64,000 nucleotides of DNA, taken from assembly GCA_030697175.1 (NCBI GenBank), contig JAUYQR010000018.1, positions 1 through 64,000 of the forward strand. The letters run 5' to 3'. The notes below the pieces were generated by a model that was not told where the DNA came from, made no database searches, and saw nothing but the letters and a program-made list of their open reading frames with translations. Numbering within the stretch: position 1 is the stretch's first letter; each line of letters begins with the position of its first letter. The DNA comes from Paracoccaceae bacterium (GTDB taxonomy: Bacteria; Pseudomonadota; Alphaproteobacteria; Rhodobacterales; Rhodobacteraceae). Both the position numbers and the translations under genes were made by a program. Positions 1-9,779 of the stretch are shown one piece after another.

Positions 1-1992
1 GCCGCGGGTGCAGTCCTGACCGGACAGGCGGACCGGGAAGCCTTCGATCTGCAGGGAGCCGAAGGCCAGCGCCTCGGCCGTCGCCCAGTCGAAGCCTTGA
101 CCTTTTGCAAACATTTCCCGCTTGGCGTCCAGTTGGCGGGCCACGGTCTTGTGCATATCGAACCCGTCGGGCACGCGGGTCAGGGCGGCACCGACCTCGG
201 CCAAAGTCTCGGCCTTGATCCAGGTTTCGCCGCGCTGGTAGTTGTTCAGGTCCTTGGTCTGCAGGTTCTTCCAGCGACCATCCAGCCAGTCGGCCTTGTT
301 CGGGAGGAAGGCTTTCCCAGCCTCGAACTCTTCATTCAACCGCGCCTGGAAGGCTGCCTTCATGTCCTCGATCTCGCCCTCGGGGATGAGGCCGTCGCGG
401 ACCAGGCGTTCCGTGTAAAGCTGCAGCGTGGTCTTCTGCCGCTTGATGCGGGTGTACATCGCCGGGTTGGTGAACATCGGCTCGTCGCCTTCGTTGTGAC
501 CGAAGCGGCGGTAGCAGAAGATGTCGAGCACCACGTCCTTGTGGAACTTCTGGCGGTATTCGGTGGCGACGCGGGCGGCGTGGACCACGGCCTCGGGGTC
601 GTCGCCGTTGACGTGGAAGATCGGCGCTTCGACCATCAGGGCGATGTCGGTCGGGTAGGGGCTGGACCGCGAGAAGGACGGCGCGGTGGTGAAGCCGATC
701 TGGTTGTTGACGATGATGTGGATCGTGCCGCCGGTGCGGTGGCCGCGAAGGCCCGAAAGGCCGAAGCATTCCGCGACGACGCCCTGCCCTGCGAAGGCCG
801 CGTCACCGTGCAGCAGGATCGGCAGGACCGAGGTCCGCTCGGGATCGTTGTTCTGGTCTTGCTTGGCCCGGACCTTGCCGAGAACGACAGGGTTCACCGC
901 CTCAAGGTGCGAGGGGTTCGCGGTGAGGCTGAGGTGGACGATGTTGCCATCGAAATCCCGGTCGGAGGACGCGCCGAGGTGGTATTTCACGTCGCCCGAG
1001 CCATCAACCTCGTCGGGCTTGTAGCTGCCGCCCTGAAATTCGTGGAAGATCGCGCGGTAGGGTTTCATCATCACGTTGGCGAGGACCGAGAGGCGGCCCC
1101 GGTGCGGCATGCCGATGACGATTTCGCGCACCCCAAGCGCACCGCCGCGCTTGATGATCTGCTCCATCGCCGGGATCAGGCTTTCGCCGCCATCAAGGCC
1201 GAAGCGCTTGGTGCCCATGTATTTGACATGGAGGAATTTCTCGTAGCCCTCGGCCTCGACCAGCTTGTTGAGGATCGCCTTGCGGCCCTCGCGGGTGAAC
1301 TGGATTTCCTTGCCGTAGCCTTCGATCCGTTCCTTCAGCCATGCGGCCTGCTCGGGGTCGGAGATGTGCATGTATTGCAGCGCGAAGGTGCCGCAATAGG
1401 TGCGCTTCACGATGTCGATGATCTGGCGCATCGAGGCGTGGGTCAGGCCGAGCACGTTGTCGATGAAGATCGGGCGGTCCATGTCGGCTTCGGTGAAACC
1501 GTAGGAGGTGGGGTCAAGTTCCGGATGGTGCCTGGTGTCGGTCAGGCCGAGGGGGTCGAGGTCGGCGGCGAGGTGGCCACGGATCCGGTAGGCACGGATG
1601 ATCATGATGGCGCGGATGCTGTCGAGGACCGCGCGCTGGATCTGGTCTTCGGTCAGCGCGACGCCGGCCTCCGTGGCCTTTGCGGCGATCTTGGCTCCGG
1701 CGGCCTTGGCATCCTTCGGCGCAGGCGGGGTGGCCCATTCGCCGGTGAGGGCGGCGGTGAGGTCATCGACCGGTTGCGGCGGCCAGTCGGTGCGCGCCCA
1801 GCTTGGGCCTTCGGCGGCGCGCTTGGCGTCGATCTCGCTGTCGCCGAGGGCGCGGAAGAACTCGGCCCATTGCGCATCGACCGAGGCGGGGTCGCTGGCG
1901 TAGCGGGCCTGGAGCTGGTCGACGTAATCGGCGTTGGCCCCGTCGAGGAAGGACGAGGCGGTGAAGGCGGCGGTGGGGGATTGGTCGGTCAT
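1..1992 (-). CDS. sucA: 2-oxoglutarate dehydrogenase E1 component (3' end outside window)
   Basis: E1 is the thiamine-diphosphate decarboxylase of the cytoplasmic 2-oxoglutarate dehydrogenase complex, converting 2-oxoglutarate towards succinyl-CoA in the TCA cycle. The minus-strand frame is open from the ATG at 1992 to the window edge, giving 664 codons of a protein usually near 990. The N-terminus (MTDQSPTAAFTASSFLDGAN) followed by YVDQLQARYASDP is the E2-binding type leader of this family. A HGDEPMFTNPAMYTRIKRQK stretch, encoded around positions 430-500, is the conserved core of the E1 transketolase fold. It lies 64 bp downstream of sucD on the same strand and probably belongs to a sucC-sucD-sucA operon. 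The large plus-strand frame over the same bases is an antisense shadow. Confidence 0.96.
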   Translation of the reverse strand, partial: MTDQSPTAAFTASSFLDGANADYVDQLQARYASDPASVDAQWAEFFRALGDSEIDAKRAAEGPSWARTDWPPQPVDDLTAALTGEWATPPAPKDAKAAGAKIAAKATEAGVALTEDQIQRAVLDSIRAIMIIRAYRIRGHLAADLDPLGLTDTRHHPELDPTSYGFTEADMDRPIFIDNVLGLTHASMRQIIDIVKRTYCGTFALQYMHISDPEQAAWLKERIEGYGKEIQFTREGRKAILNKLVEAEGYEKFLHVKYMGTKRFGLDGGESLIPAMEQIIKRGGALGVREIVIGMPHRGRLSVLANVMMKPYRAIFHEFQGGSYKPDEVDGSGDVKYHLGASSDRDFDGNIVHLSLTANPSHLEAVNPVVLGKVRAKQDQNNDPERTSVLPILLHGDAAFAGQGVVAECFGLSGLRGHRTGGTIHIIVNNQIGFTTAPSFSRSSPYPTDIALMVEAPIFHVNGDDPEAVVHAARVATEYRQKFHKDVVLDIFCYRRFGHNEGDEPMFTNPAMYTRIKRQKTTLQLYTERLVRDGLIPEGEIEDMKAAFQARLNEEFEAGKAFLPNKADWLDGRWKNLQTKDLNNYQRGETWIKAETLAEVGAALTRVPDGFDMHKTVARQLDAKREMFAKGQGFDWATAEALAFGSLQIEGFPVRLSGQDCTRG

Positions 1993-2037
1993 TCTCGCGT
2001 TTCCTTGTGGGGCGGGGCGTCCCCCGCCAAGAAAAGT

Positions 2038-2056
2038 GTCGGGGTTGGCCCCCGAC
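2038..2056 (-). terminator. Hairpin between sucD and sucA
   Basis: A 7-bp GC-rich stem (GTCGGGG paired with CCCCGAC, loop of 5) lies directly after the sucD stop codon and before sucA. There is no T-run, so it is more likely an attenuating or RNA-stabilising hairpin inside the suc operon than a full terminator. This is an inference from sequence symmetry only. Confidence 0.4.
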
Positions 2057-2941
2057 CTACGCCTTGATTGCTTTCAACACAGCCTCGCCCAACCCCGCCG
2101 GGCTGTCGGCGACGACGATCCCGGCGCGGAGCATGGCTTCGATCTTGGACTGCGCGTCGCCCTTGCCTCCGGCGACGATGGCGCCGGCATGGCCCATGCG
2201 GCGGCCGGGGGGGGCGGTGCGGCCGGCGATGAAGCCGGCGGTGGGCTTCCAGCGGCCGCGCTTCTTTTCATCGGCGAGGAACTGGGCGGCGTCTTCTTCG
2301 GCGCTGCCGCCGATTTCACCGATCATGATGATCGAGTGGGTGTCGGGATCGGCGAGGAACATCTCGAGGATGTCGATGTGTTCCGATCCCTTGATCGGGT
2401 CGCCGCCGATGCCGACGGCGGAGGATTGGCCGAGGCCGACGTCCGTGGTCTGCTTCACGGCCTCGTAGGTCAGGGTGCCGGAGCGGCTGACGACGCCGAC
2501 CGAACCCCTGGAGAAGATCGAGCCGGGCATGATGCCGATCTTGCATTCGCCGGGGGTCATCACGCCGGGGCAGTTCGGCCCGATCAGGCGCGACTTCGAG
2601 TTGATGAGCGCGCGCTTGACGCGCATCATGTCAAGGACCGGGATGCCTTCGGTGATGCAGACGATCAGCGGCACTTCGGCGTCGATCGCCTCGAGGATGC
2701 TGTCGGCGGCGAAGGGCGGCGGCACGTAGATTGCGGTCGCATCGGCGCCGGTTTTCGCGACGGCGTCATGGACAGAGTCGAAGACGGGGAGGCCGAGGTG
2801 TTCGGTGCCGCCTTTGCCGGGCGTGACACCGCCGACCATTTTCGTGCCGTAGGCGATGGCCTGTTCGGAATGGAAGGTGCCCTGGCTGCCGGTGAAGCCC
2901 TGGCAGATGACGCGGGTGGATTTGTTTACGAGGACGGACAT
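2057..2941 (-). CDS. sucD: Succinate-CoA ligase, alpha subunit
   Basis: This is the alpha subunit of succinyl-CoA synthetase, which interconverts succinyl-CoA and succinate with nucleotide phosphorylation in the TCA cycle. The 294 residues match the family length. The N-terminal CoA-binding Rossmann segment is visible ([20 protein letters not shown]), followed by the [12 protein letters not shown] motif. The phosphohistidine segment [16 protein letters not shown] is near residue 245. The ATG follows a GGTCACTCC leader. It is separated from its partner sucC by one unrelated exported-protein gene and is followed by sucA, all on the same strand. Confidence 0.97.
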   Translation of the reverse strand: MSVLVNKSTRVICQGFTGSQGTFHSEQAIAYGTKMVGGVTPGKGGTEHLGLPVFDSVHDAVAKTGADATAIYVPPPFAADSILEAIDAEVPLIVCITEGIPVLDMMRVKRALINSKSRLIGPNCPGVMTPGECKIGIMPGSIFSRGSVGVVSRSGTLTYEAVKQTTDVGLGQSSAVGIGGDPIKGSEHIDILEMFLADPDTHSIIMIGEIGGSAEEDAAQFLADEKKRGRWKPTAGFIAGRTAPPGRRMGHAGAIVAGGKGDAQSKIEAMLRAGIVVADSPAGLGEAVLKAIKA

Positions 2942-2960
2942 GGAGTGACCTTCAAGTGGA

Positions 2961-3563
2961 TCAGTTCGTGGATGAGGGGATCACAATCCCCAGGTACACG
3001 ATCTTGGGTTTCTTGGGGTATTGGATCAGGGAGAGTATCGGACCGTTTGGGCCGCCACCGGTCGACCAGAGGATCATATGACCAATTTCACCGTCCTCTC
3101 GGGTTTCGCCGCCACTGCGCGTGGCCGGAGCGCCGAGAATGGTTTCGGCCTTTGCCCCAGCCAGATCGAGGAGTTCCGGGAAAGGGACCGTGCCGTCTGC
3201 GGCTGGCAGAAAAGTGATTGAGACCCCACAGTTGCTTTCTGTGCCCTCGGGCAGCCGGGTCCGCATCGCGGTGAGAAAACCTGTGGTGAACTCGGACAAC
3301 TTTAGCAGTTCGCTATAGCGAAGAAGCGCCTTGTCTCCGGTGACTGCACCCTCTGCGGTCTCGCTGACCTCCGCGGCGGCGACGGCAGCGTCGGGGTCGC
3401 TGAGAACGGCCGTGCAACGCTCGACGAAGGTGTCAAACACAACCTGAGCGATACCAGATTCTTGCGCCGATGTAGGCGTTACAAACGCGCCGCTGAAAGC
3501 CGCGATTGCGGTACCGCTTACGATCAGTGCGCCGAACTGGGCTGCGAGGGCGAAGAACTTCAT
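2961..3563 (-). CDS. Exported protein of unknown function inside the suc operon
   Basis: This 200-residue protein is not recognised. The first 34 residues look like a Sec signal peptide: MKFF, a hydrophobic stretch rich in A, L, I and G, then a small-residue region ending near TSAQE. The mature part is acidic, has two cysteines (FVERCTAVL and [10 protein letters not shown]) that could form a periplasmic disulfide, and ends in a beta-rich tail ([16 protein letters not shown]). It sits between sucC (39 bp upstream) and sucD (19 bp downstream), so it is probably co-transcribed with them. A periplasmic protein has no obvious role in succinyl-CoA synthetase, so I suspect insertion of an unrelated gene. 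The gene looks real because it has no competing frame and good spacing. Confidence 0.75.
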   Translation of the reverse strand: MKFFALAAQFGALIVSGTAIAAFSGAFVTPTSAQESGIAQVVFDTFVERCTAVLSDPDAAVAAAEVSETAEGAVTGDKALLRYSELLKLSEFTTGFLTAMRTRLPEGTESNCGVSITFLPAADGTVPFPELLDLAGAKAETILGAPATRSGGETREDGEIGHMILWSTGGGPNGPILSLIQYPKKPKIVYLGIVIPSSTN

Positions 3564-3602
3564 GATTCACTACTCTGATCACTGGGTTTCGGGCTAGTTG
3601 TT

Positions 3603-4796
3603 TTAACCCTTCACCGCCTTCACGATCTTCTCGGCCCCGTCCTTCAGGTCGTCGGCGGCGATGACGTTCAGGCCGGATTTGCGGATGATGTCCTTGCCGA
3701 GTTCCACGTTGGTGCCCTCAAGCCGGACGACCAGCGGGACCTTGAGGCCGACTTCCTTCACTGCCGCGATCACGCCTTCGGCGATGATGTCGCAGCGCAT
3801 GATGCCGCCGAAGATGTTGACGAGGATGCCCTTCACCTGCGGGTCGGAGGTGATGATCTTGAAGGCCTCGGTCACCTTCTCCTTGGTCGCGCCGCCGCCG
3901 ACGTCAAGGAAGTTGGCGGGCTCGGCCCCGTAGAGCTTGATGATGTCCATCGTGGCCATCGCAAGGCCTGCGCCGTTGACCATGCAACCGATCTCGCCAT
4001 CCAAGGCGATGTAGTTCAGGTCGAACTTCGAGGCCGCCAGTTCCTTGGGGTCTTCCTCGGTCTCGTCGCGCAGGGCGGCGATGTCGGGGTGGCGGTAGAT
4101 CGCGTTGCCGTCGAAGGCCATCTTGGCGTCGAGGAGTTTGAGCGAGCCGTCCTTCAGCACGCAGAACGGGTTGATCTCCAGCATGTCCATGTCCTTGTCG
4201 GTGAACATGCGGTAGAGGTTCTTGACGATGGCGACGCAGGATTTGACCTGCGCGCCGGTCAGCCCGAGCGCGAAGGCCACGCGGCGGCCGTGGAAATCCT
4301 GCAATCCGGTGGCCGGGTCGATGGTGAAGGTGTGGATCAGCTCGGGCGTGTCATGTGCCACATCCTCGATCGACATGCCGCCTTCAGTGGAGGCGACGAT
4401 GGAGATGCGGCTGGAGTTACGGTCGATCAGGAGGGCGAGGTAGAATTCCTTTTCGATGTCGGAGCCGTCTTCGATGTAGATCCGGTTCACCTGCTTGCCC
4501 GCCGGGCCGGTCTGGACGGTGACAAGGGTGCGGCCCAGCATCTGGCGGGCAAATTCGGCGGCCTCGCCGACGCTGCGGGCCAGACGGACGCCGCCTTTTT
4601 CGCCAGCCTCGGGTTCCTTGAAATGGCCCTTGCCGCGACCACCAGCGTGGATCTGCGACTTCACCACCCAGAGCGGTCCGTCAAGTTCGCCGGCGGCGGT
4701 CTTGGCTTCTTCGGCCCGCAGCACCACACGCCCGTCGGACACCGGGATGCCGTAGCTGCGCAACAGAGCCTTGGCCTGGTATTCGTGAATGTTCAT
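3603..4796 (-). CDS. sucC: Succinate-CoA ligase, beta subunit
   Basis: This is the beta, nucleotide-binding subunit of succinyl-CoA synthetase. Its 397 residues match the family length. The ATP-grasp N-terminus is visible ([20 protein letters not shown]), followed by the [12 protein letters not shown] nucleotide-binding segment near residue 45. The metal-binding [11 protein letters not shown] is near residue 205, and the CoA-ligase domain with [12 protein letters not shown] and [15 protein letters not shown] is near residues 270-320. It is the first gene of the minus-strand sucC-X-sucD-sucA group. About 110 bp upstream of its start lie three phased TGTGATCACA palindromes, described separately, which are the likely control site of the operon. 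Confidence 0.97.
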   Translation of the reverse strand: MNIHEYQAKALLRSYGIPVSDGRVVLRAEEAKTAAGELDGPLWVVKSQIHAGGRGKGHFKEPEAGEKGGVRLARSVGEAAEFARQMLGRTLVTVQTGPAGKQVNRIYIEDGSDIEKEFYLALLIDRNSSRISIVASTEGGMSIEDVAHDTPELIHTFTIDPATGLQDFHGRRVAFALGLTGAQVKSCVAIVKNLYRMFTDKDMDMLEINPFCVLKDGSLKLLDAKMAFDGNAIYRHPDIAALRDETEEDPKELAASKFDLNYIALDGEIGCMVNGAGLAMATMDIIKLYGAEPANFLDVGGGATKEKVTEAFKIITSDPQVKGILVNIFGGIMRCDIIAEGVIAAVKEVGLKVPLVVRLEGTNVELGKDIIRKSGLNVIAADDLKDGAEKIVKAVKG

Positions 4797-4904
4797 TGGA
4801 TCCGTCCTGACGCAAATGATCTGGACAGCGTGATGCCACGGATTCCCTGGCGTTCCTACAGCGATTGCCGACTGTTAGCGCCAGAAGTCGGAAAAAACGC
4901 GAGG

Positions 4905-4958
4905 TTGTGATCACAGGCTTCAAATGTGTGATCACAAAAATCCGTCCAGTGATCACAA
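4905..4958 (-). promoter_or_regulatory. Triple TGTGATCACA operator array upstream of sucC
   Basis: Three palindromes lie at 4906-4915 (TGTGATCACA), 4927-4936 (TGTGATCACA) and 4948-4957 (AGTGATCACA). Their TGATCA centres are exactly 21 bp apart, which is two helical turns, so all three face the same side of the DNA. The array is 110-160 bp upstream of the sucC start and downstream of the stop codon of the preceding same-strand gene. The same core occurs twice, also at 21-bp spacing, upstream of sdhC. This points to a dimeric regulator binding cooperatively. The identity of the regulator is unknown. Confidence 0.75.
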
Positions 4959-4980
4959 CTCACCGCCCAACTGATTCGGA

Positions 4981-6168
4981 TCAGTTGAGAAAGAGTGCAA
5001 AAAGCATCGCGTCGCCTTCGACCAGACGGGTAAACTCGTTCCAGGCGAAGGGACTGGCACGCTGTCCCCTTTCGGCAAAGGGCAGCAGACCTTCGCCCTG
5101 AATGACCGTGACCAGATCCAGCGGCACCGGGTTTTCGAACAGCTTGCGCAGGTTGATGCCGGCCTCGGCACCAAAGCGCCAATGCGGGATCAGAAGATCG
5201 CCCGTGAGGAGTTTCTCGGCGTCCGCCAGCACGGCCTGCCACCGCTCGCCGGTGCCGGGGGGCATCACGATGCCAAGAGCGGAGGTCTGCCGGTCATTCG
5301 GCACCCATTCGCCGGAGGTGTCGGTCTCGGCATCGACGAGGGACCAGAAACGCCGGTTTTCGGTGATCATCGCAAGCAGATGGCCGTGCGCCTTGCGGGT
5401 GAGGGCGGGATCGGGGGTCTGGGCGAGGGCGTGCAGCACCATTGCGGCGCGGTCTGCCTGCCGGCCAAACATCATGTCGAGCGCGTTGGTCGGCGGGGTG
5501 TCGCCCCAGAGCGCGTAGATCGCGGCGCTGCTGTCCTGCACACGCTGGATCGCGGGTTCGGGGTTGTAGGCGAGCGCGAGGTTGGTGAAGCCGGACAGGA
5601 AGTGCGTGTAAGCCGAGAGCCAGGCCGCATCGGCAGTGTCGAAGGTGATGACCGGGTTGTCGGCCACGGTGAAGCGTCCCGCGCCGCCGAGGGTGAGGCC
5701 TGCGACGGAGGCCACGTCTTCGCCCTTGTCGCGGGCGCCGTTCATGTTGATGTCGAACCACAGGTCGGACAGCGCGATCTGGAGTGCGAAGGGTTGATCG
5801 CCGAGGTCGGCAAGGGCGGACCGGGAGCCCTCCATCCGGGCTTCGAGGTCGGTGACAAGCGTGGTGAAATCGCGCGGCTCGAAGGGCCTGGCTGCGGGGT
5901 TTTCCGGGATCGGCAGGCGCAGGATCGGCAGTTCGGACCAGTCGGCGCGCACGCCGGTCTGCCAGCGCAACTGAAGCGCGCCCTCGACACCGGAAAGAAA
6001 GCGGATGCCGGCGAGGGCGAAGCGGTCTTCGGGGGCGGGCGAGGCGAGGGCGGCAAGGCGGGCCTCGGTCGCCTTGAGGCCGGTCGCGCCAAGTTCGACC
6101 GAAAGGGGCGAGCGGTCGGCGAGGGCGGGAGTGGCGAGGAGGCAGAGGGCGACGAGCGCGGCACGCAT
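4981..6168 (-). CDS. Exported protein of unknown function
   Basis: This 395-residue protein starts with a clear signal peptide (MRAALVALCLLATPALADR, predicted cleavage after ALA). No enzymatic motif is recognised. The mature region contains a segment resembling a calcium-binding loop, LWFDINMNGARDKGED near residue 135, and an otherwise mostly alpha-helical composition. It probably acts in the periplasm. It lies upstream of sucC on the same strand, with a 184-bp gap containing the operator array, so it need not be co-transcribed with sucC. I cannot assign a function. Confidence 0.75.
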   Translation of the reverse strand: MRAALVALCLLATPALADRSPLSVELGATGLKATEARLAALASPAPEDRFALAGIRFLSGVEGALQLRWQTGVRADWSELPILRLPIPENPAARPFEPRDFTTLVTDLEARMEGSRSALADLGDQPFALQIALSDLWFDINMNGARDKGEDVASVAGLTLGGAGRFTVADNPVITFDTADAAWLSAYTHFLSGFTNLALAYNPEPAIQRVQDSSAAIYALWGDTPPTNALDMMFGRQADRAAMVLHALAQTPDPALTRKAHGHLLAMITENRRFWSLVDAETDTSGEWVPNDRQTSALGIVMPPGTGERWQAVLADAEKLLTGDLLIPHWRFGAEAGINLRKLFENPVPLDLVTVIQGEGLLPFAERGQRASPFAWNEFTRLVEGDAMLFALFLN

Positions 6169-6266
6169 CGGGATGCTCCTACGGCTGGGTTGCCGCAGTG
6201 TCGGGCCTTGAGGGGGTGGCGGTCAATGGCTGCGAGGGTGAGGAATGCCTGATGCGGTGCCGGGTC

Positions 6267-6325
6267 AGGCGGGCTTCAGGTGGCGGGCTTCAGCAGGCGG
6301 GCTTCAGCAGGCGGGCTTCAGGTGG
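6267..6325. repeat. 14-bp tandem repeat, about four copies
   Basis: The unit AGGCGGGCTTCAGC (with GT in place of the last base in the outer copies) is repeated about four times. The stop codon of the neighbouring methyltransferase gene (6304-6306) falls inside the repeat and the last residues of that protein (LKPAC) are encoded by it. Gain or loss of a unit would move the C-terminus. Confidence 0.85.
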
Positions 6326-6966
6326 CAAAGCGCCTGCCCGCGCGGCAGGTGGACGGGTTGCCAGGACAAGGTGAAACCGCTGGCAGCGGCATCAGCCTCG
6401 ACCGCCGTGGCGGTGCGGTGGTAGGGCGGGCGGCCCGGATGGGTCACGACGCCGTCGGGTTGGCGATGGGCACCGGGATGGCCGGGCGGGGCGAGGAACA
6501 CGGTGAGGAGCATCGTGTCGAGGCGTGGCAGGCGGGCGCGGACCGAGGCGAGGGCGGGGCGCAGCATGGTAGCGGGAAGGTGGGTGAAGACCCCGAAGGC
6601 GATGGCGAAGTCGATCGTTTCGGGGACACCGGGAAGGGAGAAATCGGCATCTTCGACGAGGTTGGCCAGCGGCAGGCGGGAAGCGTCGGCAAGTTCGAGA
6701 TCGCGCCCGCGCCGCATCAGGGCAAGCGAGGCGTCGGTGCCCCAGTAGTGGCCGGGGTCCAGGTAAGGCACGGCCATGTGGCCAAGGCGCAGCGCGCCGC
6801 AGCCGATGTCGAGGAGGCGGTGGTGGGGCAGGAGGCCCGCAGCGCGCAGGATCGCCATCTGCGCGCGGCCGGTTTCATCCCAACGGCCGCCGACGATGTC
6901 GCGGTGGCGGCCCTTGGCCAGCGCGTCATCGTAAAAGCCGGGCGCGAGGTAGGGCGAGGCGGGCAT
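6304..6966 (-). CDS. Class I SAM-dependent methyltransferase
   Basis: This 220-residue protein has the class I methyltransferase core. SAM-binding motif I is LLDIGCGALRLG near residues 51-62, with an acidic residue at the end of strand 2 (WGTDASL near 78) and a motif IV-like DFAIAFGVFTHLP near 122. The GVFTHLP form is common in small-molecule methyltransferases of the methyltransf_11/25 type. The substrate is not deducible. The stop codon lies within a 14-bp tandem repeat. It is downstream of mdh on the same strand, but a terminator-like repeat lies between them, so it is probably transcribed separately. Confidence 0.8.
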   Translation of the reverse strand: MPASPYLAPGFYDDALAKGRHRDIVGGRWDETGRAQMAILRAAGLLPHHRLLDIGCGALRLGHMAVPYLDPGHYWGTDASLALMRRGRDLELADASRLPLANLVEDADFSLPGVPETIDFAIAFGVFTHLPATMLRPALASVRARLPRLDTMLLTVFLAPPGHPGAHRQPDGVVTHPGRPPYHRTATAVEADAAASGFTLSWQPVHLPRGQALCHLKPAC

Positions 6967-6990
6967 GCTGCGGTGCCTTTGGCGGGCCGA

Positions 6991-7042
6991 CCGGGGGTTT
7001 CACACCCCCGGACCCCCGTGGGATATTTGTGCAAAGAGGAAG
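6991..7042. repeat. Dispersed GTTTCACAC hairpin element, copy 1
   Basis: A hairpin CCGGGGGTTTCACACCCCCGG (stem about 8 bp) is followed on the plus strand by CCGTGGGATATTTGTGC and AAGAGGAAG. The same compound element recurs near 11.2, 19.9, 27.7 and 32.6 kb in this window, always in the same orientation and always intergenic. Here it separates the methyltransferase from mdh. The hairpin could act as a bidirectional terminator. Confidence 0.8.
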
Positions 7043-7076
7043 ATGGTCGGGCCGCAGGCTGCACGGCCCGCCCGGG

Positions 7077-8397
<1,321 letters not shown>

Positions 8398-9134
8398 ATG
8401 CGAGAGGTTGGCTTCATCGGCCCGGATTCGGCCAAGAACGTGTTTCAGGCGCATGGCGCCGGGGCGGAGGGTTCGGTCGTGTTCCGCCGCAACCTGACGC
8501 GCGCGCAGTTCGCGCAGTTGTTGAAGTTCATCGCTGCGCAACCGCCCTGCGGGGTCGCGATGGAGGCCTGCGCCAGATCGCATCACCGGGGGCGGGCGAT
8601 CGGCGATCCTGGCCATGAGGTGCGGCTGATCCCGCCCGCCTGTGTGAAGCCGTTCGTGAAACGGCAGAAGAATGACAGGGCCGATGCCGAGGCCATTGCG
8701 GAAGCGGTGTCGCGACCGACCATGCGGTTTGTCGCCGCAAAGAGTGAGGCGCAGCAGGCGGCGGCGCTGGCCTGCCGGACCCGCGACCTTCTGGTTCGCC
8801 AGCGGACGCAGACGATCAATGCCCTTCGCGCCATTTGGCCGAGCAAGGCATCGTGGCGCCCGCGCGACAACCTTCGAACGGCGCCAAGGACGGTCCAGGC
8901 CGAACCTCGAAGCTGGGCCAGCGCGACATCCGAAGGCTGCTGTTCGGTGGAACTGTCGCTGTGGTGCGATGGGCACGCGAGAGCGCGCCCGAAGGCTTCT
9001 GGCTGGCACGGATGCTGGCGCACAAACCGAAGATGCTGGTCGCCGTGGCGCCGGGCGACCGCATGGCGCGAACGGCCTGGGGGCTGCCGCGTAAGGGAGA
9101 GGATTACAGGGATCCGGCGATCGCGGTCGCGTAG
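8398..9134 (+). pseudogene. Decayed IS110-family transposase
   Basis: The N-terminal part reads MREVGFIGPDSAKNVFQAHG and continues to FVKRQKNDRADAEAIAEAV, the DEDD-type RuvC-like domain and conserved KNDxxDAEAI motif of IS110 transposases. Soon after LVRQRTQTINALR (about 8828) the family sequence continues in another frame (HLAEQGIVAPARQ). It then jumps to the C-terminal region (GQRDIRRLLFGG, ARMLAHKPKMLVAVAPGDRMART), missing roughly the middle of the protein. A frameshift plus an internal deletion therefore makes it non-functional. Codon 1 at 8398 is taken from the homologous start. Only about 245 codons remain of the usual 330-400. Confidence 0.85.
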
Positions 9135-9225
9135 CCCGACGTTGGCGGGGTGTCGCCGAAAGTGAGAGGGGGCGAGGGAGCGTGAGGGCAGACGGTCACG
9201 AGACCGGGTTTGACGAACCGGGTTT
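8398..9225 (+). mobile_element. IS110-type insertion sequence remnant
   Basis: This is the element around the decayed transposase. The bases after the transposase frame (9185-9225), with a GGTCACGAGACCGGG-like stretch, resemble the non-coding tail often found after IS110 transposase genes. IS110 elements normally lack terminal inverted repeats and target duplications, so the ends cannot be fixed and the limits given are approximate. Its neighbour on the right is itself broken, which fits local decay after insertion. Confidence 0.55.
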
Positions 9226-9616
9226 ATGGAGGAGCGCCATCGAGCGCGGGGAAGCCAACTGCTCCCGACCTGCCTATCTTCATACCGGCCCGCGGTGCAT
9301 GACCGGCCGCATCTTCGAGGCCGGACACACGGCCGCACCTGATCACATGCCCGACCGTGCTCCCGATTCCGCTTGCATCCAGGGGGGCGTCCACACGTCC
9401 AGGTGCCGGTGGCATCGGAGGCGAAAAGCTCCATCAGTGCGTTGTTTGCCGTGATCCCTGGCTGCGCCGGGTTTCGCCCTGGCTTTGCGCGAGCGTCTCC
9501 ACGACTTCGGCATGGGCTGCGCATTGCGGAGCGCTGTGCCCGATCTGGGTGGCAAGGATCACGAAGGCGAAGCCGAGCAGGAGGGCCATCATCATCTGCG
9601 ACATCTGAGGGGTCAT
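9225..9616 (-). pseudogene. Frameshifted small membrane-anchored protein gene
   Basis: Reading the minus strand from the ATG at 9616 gives MTPQMSQMMMALLLGFAFVI and continues to about residue 52 (GETRRSQG), a single N-terminal membrane helix followed by a soluble tail. The natural continuation, ITANNALMELFASDATGTWT, is in a different frame beginning near 9460. The downstream part degenerates again. From memory, Rhodobacter relatives carry an intact protein of about 100 residues with this N-terminus and an ANN..ME(L/V)FASD segment in this neighbourhood. A one- or two-base indel near 9460 is the simplest explanation. Function unknown. Confidence 0.5.
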
Positions 9617-9779
9617 GGGCGAGCCTTTCGGGGTTGATCCGCCCCGAGGCTGCGGGTCTGGCGCTGCGGACGGGTAAATCCGGCGCGCGGTTCTTTTTTC
9701 TGCAATGCAGCAAGATTGGCCTTGCCGAATATGGCGCTTTCATGCTTCCAAACGAAAGAAAGTTGCTTGGAGAAGAATC

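Noticed and set aside
97-2067. Long plus-strand open frame of about 650 codons
   Set aside because: It is antisense to sucA. High GC leaves stops rare in the complementary frame; the protein is rich in A, G, V, D and H without family resemblance.
8583-9743. Minus-strand frame of 386 codons over the IS remnant
   Set aside because: It has no family resemblance and is antisense to the decayed transposase. Only its part near 9400-9460 matters, as a segment of the frameshifted small gene.
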